NCBI RefSeq assembly: GCF_900187295.1
Contig: NZ_LT906473.1
Coordinates: 1,178,001-1,242,000 of the forward strand
From: Corynebacterium cystitidis
GTDB taxonomy: Bacteria > Actinomycetota > Actinomycetes > Mycobacteriales > Mycobacteriaceae
DNA length: 64,000 nucleotides
Reading direction: 5' to 3'
Part shown: positions 50,108-64,000 of the stretch, piece by piece
How the letters are laid out: every line of letters begins with the position of its first letter
Position numbering within the stretch: position 1 is the first letter of the stretch
The notes under the pieces: generated by a model
Told to the model about the DNA's origin: nothing
What the model saw: the letters and a program-made list of their open reading frames with translations, nothing else
Database searches by the model: none
Made by a program: the position numbers and the translations under genes

Positions 50108-51234
50108 TACTCCTCAACCTCTCCTTCCCCACCACCATAGACTTCGCCAACAGTAGCAATTAAGTTTTCTAACTGATCATATGAAGGTAGGTCTACTGAT
50201 GCGACGTAATCGCTGGGAGGATTTAGACCGGATTTCTCCATCACTTCAGCGAACACCGCCGGGTCTTGCGTGCGAAACCCATGCTTTGCTGCAAGCTTCT
50301 GTAGTTCTTCATCGGTAGCCAGCACTTGTGCGAGTTCCCTACCACCTTCGGTGATACCTACGATCCCGTGTTTCGCCTGAACGGTAGGATCGAGATAAAG
50401 CAACACTTGATCATCCGCCAATCGAGAATTATCGTTCAGAGCTTCTTCGAGGAATTGTGCTTCATAGACCAACACCATGGGTGCAGCCCCGATGCCTTGG
50501 CTAAGGTAGTCGGAAAAAGGCGCTGCGGAACTAGCAGACGTGAAACCTTGGTTCACAAAAAAGGGAATAATCTTTTCAGTCACGGAACTCCCGTCAAAAT
50601 CTGGGTCTTCGTTCTCAAATATCCACCAAAGAATCGCAAGGTACATTGCGGCGGAGTTAGAAGTCTGGATATCGGTTGTTCGGATCTGCACTGAACGAGG
50701 AGAAGGAAATTCATCGCCAAGTTCTCGCCATCGTGAACCTGCGGAGGCAAGTTCGACAAAACTTTTCATGTCTAACACTGGGAGCCCATCCCGTTCGTGA
50801 ACCATGCCCTCACGCTTAAGAACATCGACGATAGGTTGAAATGTAGCCACCGTCATTGGCGAGTAAAAGGGGTAAGTAGCGTGAAAGTCATCGTTCGTCC
50901 GCAAGATCTTTTCAGTGGCTGGCTCCGACGACGGGAAGACAAAGTCTACCTGGCTGGAGTCGATTTTTTCTGCGATCTCCCTTGAGCCGGCTGTTCTAAT
51001 ATCAACGCTGAAACCAATCTCTCGGAGACGTTTGATCACGTCCTCATCTTCAAAAAAAGGGCGTTTCTCCGATCCAATCACTCCAGATAGCGTTGTGGTT
51101 TGACCGCCACCAAGTAGCGGAATATTTCGCCCCACTACTACTGCGACTATAGCGACAATAACTAGAGAAATGCCCAAGAAAATTGAGCGAACGCGCGACC
51201 GTTCGTCCTTCTTTGCGTGTTTTGCTGCACTCAT
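50107..51234 (-). CDS. Membrane-anchored substrate-binding-like protein
   Basis: A 375-residue protein with an N-terminal membrane anchor (residues about 17-37) and an extracellular part with the substrate-binding type 2 pattern (TLSGVIGSEKRPFFEDED, VDFVFPSSEPATEKIL, IGAAPMVLVYEAQFLEEAL). No permease or ATPase is encoded nearby, so classical ABC uptake is not supported. First gene of the cassette with the vWA lipoprotein and the XpaC-like protein. Function unknown. Confidence 0.75.
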   Translation of the reverse strand: MSAAKHAKKDERSRVRSIFLGISLVIVAIVAVVVGRNIPLLGGGQTTTLSGVIGSEKRPFFEDEDVIKRLREIGFSVDIRTAGSREIAEKIDSSQVDFVFPSSEPATEKILRTNDDFHATYPFYSPMTVATFQPIVDVLKREGMVHERDGLPVLDMKSFVELASAGSRWRELGDEFPSPRSVQIRTTDIQTSNSAAMYLAILWWIFENEDPDFDGSSVTEKIIPFFVNQGFTSASSAAPFSDYLSQGIGAAPMVLVYEAQFLEEALNDNSRLADDQVLLYLDPTVQAKHGIVGITEGGRELAQVLATDEELQKLAAKHGFRTQDPAVFAEVMEKSGLNPPSDYVASVDLPSYDQLENLIATVGEVYGGGEGEVEE

Positions 51235-51297
51235 GACACTGTTGGACGTTACAACTATTCAGACACAAGTGCAACCCCTCTACCTGTATAAATATTA

Positions 51298-53933
<2,636 letters not shown>

Positions 53934-54069
53934 GTGTAACTCCTTGTGAAATCAAAGTCTTACTATGTGGCTTAGGCGACAGCTACCGCCACCTCCCCAG
54001 TCTCGGCTATTTAGAGTACCGGGTTTGCAGCAGTCAGTGTTTGTCGCCCCATCTTGTCATTTTTTGGTT

Positions 54070-54567
54070 CTAGTGCGGTTGTTGTTCTGGTGTCGCCGCA
54101 AGTTGGCCCGCTAACTCCTTGCCGGTGATAGGCTCGCGGGCGAGGACAAAGATGGTGTCATCACCTGCAATCGTGCCGACTACGGAGTCAAGTCCCACCC
54201 GGTCGATATAGCTAGCTAGGTACTGGGCGGCACCGGGCGGGGTCCGCAACACTGCAATATTAGAGGAATAGTCTACGGACACCACCAATTCTTCCAACAT
54301 GCGGCGCAGCTTGTCCCGTGGCCCCGAGGACGCTTCAGCAAGGTTCTGTTCGACAAGGCTCACCGTGTAATAGGATCTTCCTCCAGAGCTTGGACGGACT
54401 TTTTTCGCCCCGAGTTCATCTAGATCCCGCGATAAAGTCGCTTGGGTGATGTCAATGCCTTCGTCCAGGAGCAATTCAGAAAGCTGAACCTGGGAATGCA
54501 CCCGGGTAGTGTTCAGCAAGTCAAGGATTTTTCCTTGACGCGCTGTACGTGAAACTGGTGCCGACAT
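54070..54567 (-). CDS. argR: Arginine repressor
   Basis: A 165-residue protein with an N-terminal winged helix ([20 protein letters not shown]) and a C-terminal hexamerisation/arginine-binding domain ([17 protein letters not shown]). Start directly follows the argF stop. It represses the cluster, including its own gene; a matching operator lies at argC. Confidence 0.95.
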   Translation of the reverse strand: MSAPVSRTARQGKILDLLNTTRVHSQVQLSELLLDEGIDITQATLSRDLDELGAKKVRPSSGGRSYYTVSLVEQNLAEASSGPRDKLRRMLEELVVSVDYSSNIAVLRTPPGAAQYLASYIDRVGLDSVVGTIAGDDTIFVLAREPITGKELAGQLAATPEQQPH

Positions 54568-56707
<2,140 letters not shown>

Positions 56708-56708
<1 letters not shown>

Positions 56709-57649
56709 TACTCCACATCCTTTCTGAAAACGGTGCCATCTGGATACTCATCACTCTCGTATTCGTCGGGAAGCACCATCGTGCCAATACCGCCCATCGT
56801 GAGCAGCTCAAGTAACACGGAATGCCCAATCCGGCCATCAATCACGTGCGCTGCTTTGACCCCACCGTGGACCGCCCGGAGGCAGGACTCCATCTTGGGA
56901 ATCATGCCGGCATCTAGACTCGGCAGCAGCTCTTCTAAATCGTCCACCACAATCTTGGACACCAGCGAGTCCCGGTTAGGCCAATCGGTGTACAGGCCCT
57001 CGACGTTGGTAAGAATCAAGAGACGCTCAGCATCAAGAGCCGCAGCCAGTGCACCAGCAGCGGAATCTGCATTGATGTTGTACACGTTCCCGTCAGTGCC
57101 GGGCGCAATCCCGGATACCACTGGGATCCGTCCCGAGTGAATAATGTCCATGACGGCATCAGGATTCACGTCGACGATATCTCCCACCAGACCGATATCA
57201 GTCTGAGTACCATCGACGTCGACATAACGCTTCTCAGCGGTAAACAGTCCGGCGTCCTCTCCAGAGGTGCCCACGGCGTAGGGTCCGTGCTTATTAATCA
57301 AGCCGACAAGGTCACGCCCAACTTGGCCGAACAGCACCATGCGCACCACTTCCATCACGTCAGGTGTGGTGACACGGAAACCTCCTTTGAAGTCGCCCTC
57401 CAAGCCGACTCGTTTCAACATCGCTGAAATCTGTGGACCACCACCGTGCACCACCACGGGCTTAGCGCCAACCGTGCGCAAAAATACCATGTCTGCGGCG
57501 AAAGCCTTTTTGAGATCTTCGTCAATCATGGCGTTGCCACCGTACTTCACTACCACGATCTTATCGCGGAAGTGCATGAGCCATGGCAGTGCCTCAGCTA
57601 AAACGTTTGCCCTGACCTCACTGGTCAAAGTCTTCATCATGTCCTGCAT
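56708..57649 (-). CDS. argB: Acetylglutamate kinase
   Basis: About 313 residues; the ATG cluster at 57640-57652 and GTG 57661 give several possible starts, and 57649 is favoured by AGGACA spacing. Conserved motifs are [24 protein letters not shown] and [15 protein letters not shown]. The arginine-sensitive hexameric form of the enzyme is usual where argJ is present. It phosphorylates N-acetylglutamate. Confidence 0.96.
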
Positions 57650-57687
57650 CATTGTCCTCACATTTTCAAAAACCTAGCCGTATCTCG

Positions 57688-58860
57688 CTAGGTGCTGTAC
57701 GCCGAGTTAATTTCTACGTAGGCATGCGAGAGATCCGTGGTGCGTACGGTTGCTGTCCCTTCTCCACCCGTGCCAAGATCAACACGGACGTCGATATCTT
57801 CTCCACTCAAGTCCACGTCACGGGCACCAGGAACACCGGTCGTGTTCTTGCAAACGACTTGGTTGTTGAAGGAGACAGAAATTTGGTCTGCGTTCATCGC
57901 TGCGTCAGCCATGCCCACCGCAGCCAGCACGCGCCCCCAGTTTGGATCGGAACCAAACATTGCACATTTGAACAGGTTGTCACGGCCGAGGGTGCGCGCC
58001 GCGTTGAGTGCCTCTGCATCAGAGTCGGTGCCTTCGACGGTGATGGTGACGCGCTTGGTTACGCCTTCTGCGTCTGCCTGCATTTGTTGGGCGATCTCGA
58101 GGCAAACAGCGTGGACCGCTTCATTAAGTTCAGCCTGCGTCGGGCTGACACCTGACGCACCCGAGGCCATCACAATCACCGTGTCATTGGTAGATGTTGA
58201 ACCGTCGATGTCAAGGGTGTCAAACGTTACTGAGCTTGCCTGACGAAGAGCTTCATCCAAGGCTTCGGGGCTTGCCGACGCATCCGTGGTGATGCACACG
58301 AGCATTGTCGCCAGCGACGGAGCAATCATGCCAACACCTTTGCCCATGGCACCAACAGTCCAGCCATTACGCCGCGTCACAGCTTGCTTCGGAACAGTAT
58401 CAGTGGTCATGATTGCTTTTGCTGCAGTCGTGCCATGCTCAGCGTCGGAACCGAGTGCGTCGTTAAATTGATCGATGCCAGACAAGATACTTCCCATAGG
58501 TAGCAGCTCACCGATCAACCCAGTCGAACATACTGCGACATCCTCGTGCTTCTCAATGCCTAAGCGATCCGCTGTCCGGGTTTGCATCAGAGCCGCGTCG
58601 GTATCTCCTTGTGTGCCGTTGCACGCATTGGCGTTGCCGGAGTTGTACACCACAGCGCGAAGCTGCCCATCGGCTACCGTTGTGCGGCTCAGTTTCACAG
58701 GTGAGGCGACCACACGGTTGCGGGTGAAGACGGCGGCGGCGTTGTATTCTGGCCCATTGTTCACGACTACGGCCATGTCAAGCTTGCCTGAAGCCTTGAT
58801 CCCAGCCGTGACACCCGCAGCACTGAATCCTTGCGCTGCGGTAACACCAGTATGCTCCAT
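57688..58860 (-). CDS. argJ: Bifunctional ornithine acetyltransferase/N-acetylglutamate synthase
   Basis: A 390-residue protein with the self-cleavage site APSLATML: cut between Ala184 and Thr185, which becomes the catalytic nucleophile. It recycles acetyl groups between N-acetylornithine and glutamate. In corynebacteria the protein may lack synthase activity; that cannot be read from sequence. Confidence 0.96.
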   Translation of the reverse strand: MEHTGVTAAQGFSAAGVTAGIKASGKLDMAVVVNNGPEYNAAAVFTRNRVVASPVKLSRTTVADGQLRAVVYNSGNANACNGTQGDTDAALMQTRTADRLGIEKHEDVAVCSTGLIGELLPMGSILSGIDQFNDALGSDAEHGTTAAKAIMTTDTVPKQAVTRRNGWTVGAMGKGVGMIAPSLATMLVCITTDASASPEALDEALRQASSVTFDTLDIDGSTSTNDTVIVMASGASGVSPTQAELNEAVHAVCLEIAQQMQADAEGVTKRVTITVEGTDSDAEALNAARTLGRDNLFKCAMFGSDPNWGRVLAAVGMADAAMNADQISVSFNNQVVCKNTTGVPGARDVDLSGEDIDVRVDLGTGGEGTATVRTTDLSHAYVEINSAYST

Positions 58861-58871
58861 TGAAGTTCTCC

Positions 58872-59915
58872 TTACGGGGCGACGCCGGCCTGGGGAAGAC
58901 CTGCTGTTTCATCGAAACCGAGAGCAATGTTCATGCACTGCACTGCTGCCCCTGCGGTTCCCTTGGTGAGGTTGTCGATTGCGCTAGTTACTAGCAGTCT
59001 TCGGGCTTTAATATCTACTTCAACTTGTACGTGACACATATTAGATCCGACAACGTTTTGGGTCTGAGGTTGTGCACCCGCAGAAAGAACATGTACAAAT
59101 GGCTCCGCTGAGTAAAACCCTTCGTACACTTGACGCGCCATATCTTCAGTCACGTCGCCAACAAGCGGCAGCGTCGCCGTGGTGAGAATACCACGGGGCA
59201 AAGGAGCCAGCACCGGGGTAAAGCTTATAGTGACATCTTTGTCAGTAACTTCAGCGATATTCTGGGCAACCTCTGGAGTGTGGCGGTGCCTGCCCGCCGT
59301 ATTGTAGGCCTTGAGAGAGCCCATCGTCTCAGACCCCAACATGGCGACTGAGGACTTTTTACCCGCGCCGGAGACACCAGTGATTGACACGATTGAAATA
59401 TCCGGCTCAGCAATTCCGGCTTTAACAGCAGGTAAAATTGCCAGTGTTGCCCCAGTTGGGAAGCAGCCTGGCACCGCAATTCGCTTATCGCTGGCGATCT
59501 GCTCGCGGTGTCCTGGCATCTCAGGGATACCATACGTCCATGAACCCGCGTGCTCGGAACCGTAATAAGCCTCCCAATCGTCGGCGTTCTTCAAACGAAA
59601 ATCCGCAGCACAGTCAATCACGAGGGTATCGTCGCTAAGCGCTGCTCCGATTTCCGCAGAAAACCCGTGTGGCAGACCCAAGAAAACCACATCATGCCCA
59701 TCAAGAACCTCAATGGTTGTGGAATCGATGACGCGATCTGCCAGCTGCGGCAAGTGTGGCATGAGATCGGTCACCTTCTGACCAGCGTTGGAATTTCCAG
59801 TCAGGGCACCTATCTCAAGCTTGCCAGCCAGAAACTGGGGATGTTGAAGCAGCAAACGCAGGATTTCTCCGCCTGCGTATCCTGTCGCTCCTGCTACTGC
59901 TACCTTGAGAGTCAT
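58872..59915 (-). CDS. argC: N-acetyl-gamma-glutamyl-phosphate reductase
   Basis: A 347-residue protein starting [20 protein letters not shown] with catalytic cysteine in [12 protein letters not shown] 59915 is chosen: a -10 box ends 7 bases upstream and no ribosome site is present, pointing to a leaderless message; the upstream ATG at 59942 would lie within the promoter. First gene of argCJBDFRGH. Confidence 0.95.
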   Translation of the reverse strand: MTLKVAVAGATGYAGGEILRLLLQHPQFLAGKLEIGALTGNSNAGQKVTDLMPHLPQLADRVIDSTTIEVLDGHDVVFLGLPHGFSAEIGAALSDDTLVIDCAADFRLKNADDWEAYYGSEHAGSWTYGIPEMPGHREQIASDKRIAVPGCFPTGATLAILPAVKAGIAEPDISIVSITGVSGAGKKSSVAMLGSETMGSLKAYNTAGRHRHTPEVAQNIAEVTDKDVTISFTPVLAPLPRGILTTATLPLVGDVTEDMARQVYEGFYSAEPFVHVLSAGAQPQTQNVVGSNMCHVQVEVDIKARRLLVTSAIDNLTKGTAGAAVQCMNIALGFDETAGLPQAGVAP

Positions 59916-59962
59916 GCAAGCCACTATAGCATTTATGCACATTTGTGTAAATTATGCATCCT
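59916..59962 (-). promoter_or_regulatory. argC promoter with overlapping ARG-box-like sequence
   Basis: On the minus strand TTTACA (59946-59951), 17 bases, then TATAGT (59923-59928), with 7 bases to ATG. The same region holds two TGCATAA-type half-sites (TGCATAATTTACAC and TGTGCATAAATGC) resembling arginine-repressor boxes. ArgR binding would cover the -35 and spacer. Confidence 0.7.
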
Positions 59963-60297
59963 GGCGGCCTGTGACCTGCCCAGCTCCCCCGGCCTGTGAG
60001 TTTGGAATCTTCCGGCAACAGAATCCATCCCACTCAACCGCTTCACACTTTCATTAGGCCCACACCCCGCCCTGAATTGAGGGCCTCGATAACTCATTTA
60101 CTTAAAAATTCCATGTGCCTATCCTGACACGCCTCCACTTTTACACTTCAGACTGAACATACGCTCTAAAGATTCTGTAAAAGCGTATTATAAGACTTCA
60201 ATACAATTGATTCTCATGTACTTTTAAGGGTTGGAACTAGATTCTTTTGCATATCAGTATCTTCATACTATTCTCAGGATCAATTTGGGAGTAAGCC
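59963..60297. other. AT-rich intergenic region upstream of the synthetase
   Basis: No gene is seen in this 335-base stretch. It contains a short stem (GCCCT...AGGGC near 60093-60108), AT-rich sequence from 60110 on, and a TTGATTCTCATG segment near 60211 that looks like half of a Fur/Zur-type site; no complete operator was found. The synthetase promoter is probably between 60150 and 60280 but I could not fix it. Confidence 0.4.
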
Positions 60298-63200
60298 TTG
60301 GCCGATGCAGATTATCCAATCAAATTCACACCTAACGATCACCCAGACTTCGCTGTCTTCGGTGCCGAAAGCAAACCGAAGAAGCGCACACTTGTCGATA
60401 TTGCCCGCGCAACCATGGAGGCTTACCCGGATTCAGTTGCGCTTGAATCCGAAGATGAAACACTCACCTACTCTGAATTAGAGGATCGTGTCACCCGTCA
60501 GGTGGAGCGCCTCCACTCACTCGGGATTGGTCGTGGCGCCCGCATTGGCATCCGAGTCCGCTCAGGGACCACGGATCTTTATGTTGCCATTTTATCCGCG
60601 ATTTTCGCCGGGGCGGCCTATGTACCGGTGGATTGGGATGATCCAGATTCGCGGGCCACTACAGTGTGGGAGGAAGCAGATGTTGACGCCGTCTTCGGCG
60701 CTGGCCTGTCTATAGAAAAACACAAAAGTCACGACATCGACGCTGTAGACACCTCGGCACCTACACTGGACGACGATGCCTGGATCATTTTCACCTCCGG
60801 TTCAACAGGCAAACCGAAAGGGGTGGCCATCCAGCACCACTCCGCCGCAGCATTGGTTGACGCCGAACAGCAAATGTTTTTGCAGGATGCCCCATTGGGG
60901 CCAGGCGATAGAGTCATGGCTGGCCTCTCCGTAGCGTTCGATGCTTCTTGTGAGGAAATGTGGCTGGCATGGCGGACTGGTGCAACGCTGGTTTGTGCTC
61001 ACCGCGATATCGTCCGTTCGGGCGACGTACTCAATGAATGGCTAACAGCCAAGCAAATTAGTGCAATTTCCACGGTTCCCACGCTTGCCTCTTTCTGGTC
61101 AAAAGAAGCTTTAGAAAACATTCGCCTGCTTATTTTCGGTGGCGAGGCCCTCCCACTCGAGTTGGTGGCCCGTCTGGAAGACCCGAAACGCGAAATCTGG
61201 AACACCTACGGCCCGACAGAGGCTACCGTCATTGGCGCAGGCCAACTGATGACATCTGAACCACCAGTCCGGATCGGTCGCCCTGTTCCCGGTTGGAAAC
61301 TGCTCGTGGTCGATGAAGACGAGAAACCAGTCAGATGGGGTGAGTCAGGCCAACTCATCATCGGCGGAGTCGGGCTCGGTCGCTACTTAGATCCTGCCAA
61401 AGATGCTGAAGTGTACGCGCCCATGGAATGTGTCGGTTGGGAACGTGCTTACCGCACTGGCGACTTAGTTAAAGCCGAACGCGATGGACTCATCTTCCAA
61501 GGCCGTGTTGATGACCAAATCAAGTTCGCTGGTCGTCGCATGGAACTCGGCGAGATCGATGACAAGCTCAACGCCCTATCACATGTTAGCGTTGGAGCTT
61601 GTCGCTTGAACAAGACTGAAGCTGGCAACGACGTCCTCGTCGGATACCTCGTCGAAGAACCGGGTGAAGAAATTGATCTCCACCAAGCACGCGAGGAGCT
61701 CTCTGAGACTATGCCGGGAGGTATCGTCCCAGTCTTACATGTCATGGATAGCTTGCCGACGAAGACGTCCGGCAAAGTTGACCGAAAAGCACTACCCTGG
61801 CCTCTCCCGTTTGACGGCACCAGCGAATCCAACCTCCCACCCGAGATGGGGCCACTAGCTGAGGCATGGCGCCGTCAGTTAGGCCCAATGCCTCTGGCGC
61901 AGGAGTCTAACTTCTTTGAACTAGGTGGTTCGTCCATTGCCATTGCACACTTGGTCACCGAGCTGCGCCACGACTTCCCGACGGCAGATATCGGCGAATT
62001 GTACGCCAACCCAACCTTGGCTGAGATGCACGCCTATCTCCATACCCTCGAGGCAACCGGCGAAAAGCGAGAAATGCCCCAGCCGATGCCCTTTTGGGGG
62101 AAAATATTCCAAGCACTGTGGATTGTGTTTATGGTGGCGACTATCGGATTGCGATACGCGACTTCTGCGTTGATCATCGTCTGGATTCTTTCAGTCGTCT
62201 TCCACGCCGCCTGGGTTCCGCAGCCACCGTTTATTCCGTTGTTTATTGCCTGGTTATTGTTTTATGCTCCGTTCGGCAAGATCTTTGTCACTGCGGGAAT
62301 CGTGCGTATGCTCACCGCCGGGATCAAACCGGGTACCTACCGCAAAGGCGGTTGGGTTCATTTGCGGGTCTGGGCGGCTGAACGCTTCTTCAACCTCCAA
62401 AGTCACGACACTCTCGACGGTACTCCTTTTGCACAATTTTTCTACCGTATGCTCGGAAATAAGATCGGACGGAATGTCACCCTCAATTCCGGCCTTTCAC
62501 TGGTCGGGCTGGTGACACTCGGAGACCACGTCGCCATTGAAGACGAAGTGGACATGTCTGGATACTGGATTGAGGGTGACAATTTCTACATCGGCACGAT
62601 CTTCGTTGGTGAATACAGCCGTATCGGAACCCGCTCCTTTGTGTCTCCCAATGTGGTTCTCGAAAGAAACGTTGAAATTCTCCCCGGATCACGTGTCGAA
62701 GGGGCAATCGGTGAAGGGGAAATGTGGGAAGGCGCTCCAATGCGATATCTGGGTCCTTCGAACCAAAATTGGCCCCAAGAAGACCCAGACAAAACTCCTA
62801 ATTTAGGAGCTGTTGGTCGCGTTATCAACACCGTGCTTTATTCACTAGGCATGCTCCTGGTCAACGTCCTTCCTATCTTCGCCATCGCTCCGGTAGCTGT
62901 TGTTTTTATGACCGCCACTGGGGTTCTTGATGAACTCGACTATCGTGCAGTATTCGTCTCCCTTGCTGTGTGGGCGATCCCCGTTGTTATCGCCTCTATC
63001 GTGTGCTGGTTGAGCCTGGTCGCTTTCACCGTCCGGATGCTTGCTCTGTTTATCCGGCCAGGATTCTGGCCGGCACGCTCCGTGACCTCCTGGGCCCTGT
63101 GGCTAACCCGAACTCTTATGGCCAATTCTCTGGAGTCGACCTACTTCATCTACGCATCCTGGCTCACCCCATATTGGCTGCGCATGTGTGGCGCCACAGT

Positions 63201-64000
63201 TGGCAAGGACACAGAGATCTCTACTGTGGTAGTCATCCCGCATCTCACTCACGTCTCTGACCATGCTTTCTTAGCTGATGATGTGATGATTTGCGCACCG
63301 CGCTACGGTCGTGGCTGGGTCCACATCGGCTCCACGTTTATCGGCGAGAAATCCTTTGTCGGCAATTCCGCCATCATCGGCGCTGATCGCGATCTCGCAG
63401 GCGACTCACTCCTAGCCGCCTTGTCCACGTCGCCCTACAAGCCTGAACCAGGAAGTTCATGGATGGGCCGAACCCCTACGATGATTCCACGCAAAAAAGA
63501 AATAGGCGAAGCGTCTGCTACTTACCGCCCCACATTCCAGCGTCGCATCGGACGTGCCTTTTTCGAGAGCCTAAGAGTTTTCGCTCTGGTCATTTCCTTC
63601 TGGATCGACACGGTCATCGTCTACGCGATGACCACCGTCTACGTCGAAGGTGGCCAGAACACGCGAAGCCTACTACTGGCCCTTGCTGCCTCCGTGCCAT
63701 GCATCCTCATTGGTTTCACCTTCTCATCCCTGATCCCGGTAATCGCGAAATGGATCCTCGTCGGCAAGTTCCGTGTCGGCCAGAAGGAACTGCATTCCTC
63801 TTTTGTCTGGCGCAACGAGTTAGCCGACAACTTCAACGAAGTGCTCGCCGTCCCCACCTTGATTGCCATTAGCCTAGGAACCCCTTTCTTTAACATCTGG
63901 GCGCGCCTGATGGGGGCAAAAATTGGAAAAGACGTGTGGTGTGAGACGTGGTGGCTTCCAGAATTCGATTTGATCGAGCTCGAGGATCATTCGACGGTCA
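60298..64000 (+). CDS. Pls/PosA-type single-module peptide synthetase, 3' truncated
   Basis: The frame opens at TTG 60298 (GGGAG ribosome site 5 bases before) and is still open at the window end, giving at least 1,234 residues. Domains in order: AMP-binding adenylation domain (about 30-510; TSGSTGKPKG, GRPVPGWKL, YRTGDL, then KTSGKVDRKALP), carrier protein with the pantetheine site in LGGSSIA (Ser546), then several membrane segments alternating with left-handed beta-helix repeats: NKIGRNVTL onwards (about 721-815), GATVGKDTEIS onwards (about 965-1050) and GAKIGKDVW at the end. This is the layout of epsilon-poly-lysine synthetase-like proteins, which lack a condensation domain. Product and amino acid are unknown. 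It is divergent from argC. Confidence 0.9.
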   Translation, partial: MADADYPIKFTPNDHPDFAVFGAESKPKKRTLVDIARATMEAYPDSVALESEDETLTYSELEDRVTRQVERLHSLGIGRGARIGIRVRSGTTDLYVAILSAIFAGAAYVPVDWDDPDSRATTVWEEADVDAVFGAGLSIEKHKSHDIDAVDTSAPTLDDDAWIIFTSGSTGKPKGVAIQHHSAAALVDAEQQMFLQDAPLGPGDRVMAGLSVAFDASCEEMWLAWRTGATLVCAHRDIVRSGDVLNEWLTAKQISAISTVPTLASFWSKEALENIRLLIFGGEALPLELVARLEDPKREIWNTYGPTEATVIGAGQLMTSEPPVRIGRPVPGWKLLVVDEDEKPVRWGESGQLIIGGVGLGRYLDPAKDAEVYAPMECVGWERAYRTGDLVKAERDGLIFQGRVDDQIKFAGRRMELGEIDDKLNALSHVSVGACRLNKTEAGNDVLVGYLVEEPGEEIDLHQAREELSETMPGGIVPVLHVMDSLPTKTSGKVDRKALPWPLPFDGTSESNLPPEMGPLAEAWRRQLGPMPLAQESNFFELGGSSIAIAHLVTELRHDFPTADIGELYANPTLAEMHAYLHTLEATGEKREMPQPMPFWGKIFQALWIVFMVATIGLRYATSALIIVWILSVVFHAAWVPQPPFIPLFIAWLLFYAPFGKIFVTAGIVRMLTAGIKPGTYRKGGWVHLRVWAAERFFNLQSHDTLDGTPFAQFFYRMLGNKIGRNVTLNSGLSLVGLVTLGDHVAIEDEVDMSGYWIEGDNFYIGTIFVGEYSRIGTRSFVSPNVVLERNVEILPGSRVEGAIGEGEMWEGAPMRYLGPSNQNWPQEDPDKTPNLGAVGRVINTVLYSLGMLLVNVLPIFAIAPVAVVFMTATGVLDELDYRAVFVSLAVWAIPVVIASIVCWLSLVAFTVRMLALFIRPGFWPARSVTSWALWLTRTLMANSLESTYFIYASWLTPYWLRMCGATVGKDTEISTVVVIPHLTHVSDHAFLADDVMICAPRYGRGWVHIGSTFIGEKSFVGNSAIIGADRDLAGDSLLAALSTSPYKPEPGSSWMGRTPTMIPRKKEIGEASATYRPTFQRRIGRAFFESLRVFALVISFWIDTVIVYAMTTVYVEGGQNTRSLLLALAASVPCILIGFTFSSLIPVIAKWILVGKFRVGQKELHSSFVWRNELADNFNEVLAVPTLIAISLGTPFFNIWARLMGAKIGKDVWCETWWLPEFDLIELEDHSTV

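Noticed and set aside
60211..60223. Fur/Zur-type operator upstream of the synthetase
   Set aside because: Only one half-site-like stretch (TTGATTCTCATG) is visible; no palindrome of required length, so it is not claimed as an operator.

Overview
The window is a stretch of chromosome from a Corynebacterium species. The evidence is mycolata-type gene order: secA2, odhI/garA, ftsR and a bifunctional-nuclease gene; then der, cmk, rluB, scpB, scpA, parA and xerD; then steB, steA, recN, nadK and tlyA; then the arginine cluster argCJBDFRGH. The rRNA leader also carries the actinobacterial antitermination element. Base composition is moderate, and most genes lie on the minus strand in tightly packed, often ATGA-overlapping operons. 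I could not determine the species.

Layout. 1-0.76 kb: 3' part of a HlyC/CorC transporter. 0.9-2.4 kb: membrane-anchored vWA protein. 2.4-7.5 kb (minus): two MerR regulators, a BFN-domain protein, OdhI and SecA2. 7.7-9.7 kb (plus): hydrolase-OsmC fusion, tRNA-Pro(GGG) and a maleylpyruvate-isomerase-like protein. 9.74-10.94 kb: decayed DNA with gene remnants. 10.9-13.5 kb: TrpXYZ-like ABC uptake system with a frameshift at the permease/ATPase junction. 13.7-21.7 kb: lipid kinase, two depolymerase-like lipoproteins, a heterodimeric ABC exporter with complementary degenerate ATPase halves, and a methyltransferase. 21.7-38.8 kb: conserved housekeeping block for ribosome biogenesis, chromosome segregation and cell division. 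pyrG, normally next to steB, is not there.

38.9-46.3 kb: one rRNA operon (16S-23S-5S, minus strand). A complete IS256-family element with a perfect 8-bp target duplication sits in the leader between the boxA element and 16S. 46.4-51.2 kb: tyrS, a Trm112-like gene and a three-gene membrane/lipoprotein cassette (XpaC-like, substrate-binding plus vWA, substrate-binding-like). 51.3-59.9 kb: argCJBDFRGH, apparently starting with a leaderless argC message whose promoter overlaps ARG-box-like sequence. 60.3-64.0 kb (plus, runs off the end): a large Pls/PosA-type single-module peptide synthetase with adenylation, carrier, membrane and hexapeptide-repeat segments, divergent from argC.

Best candidates for something new are the Pls-like synthetase, the IS inside the rRNA leader, the complementary-degenerate ABC exporter framed by two depolymerase-like lipoproteins, and the vWA/substrate-binding cassette. 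All function assignments come from reading motifs and gene order; no database search was run.
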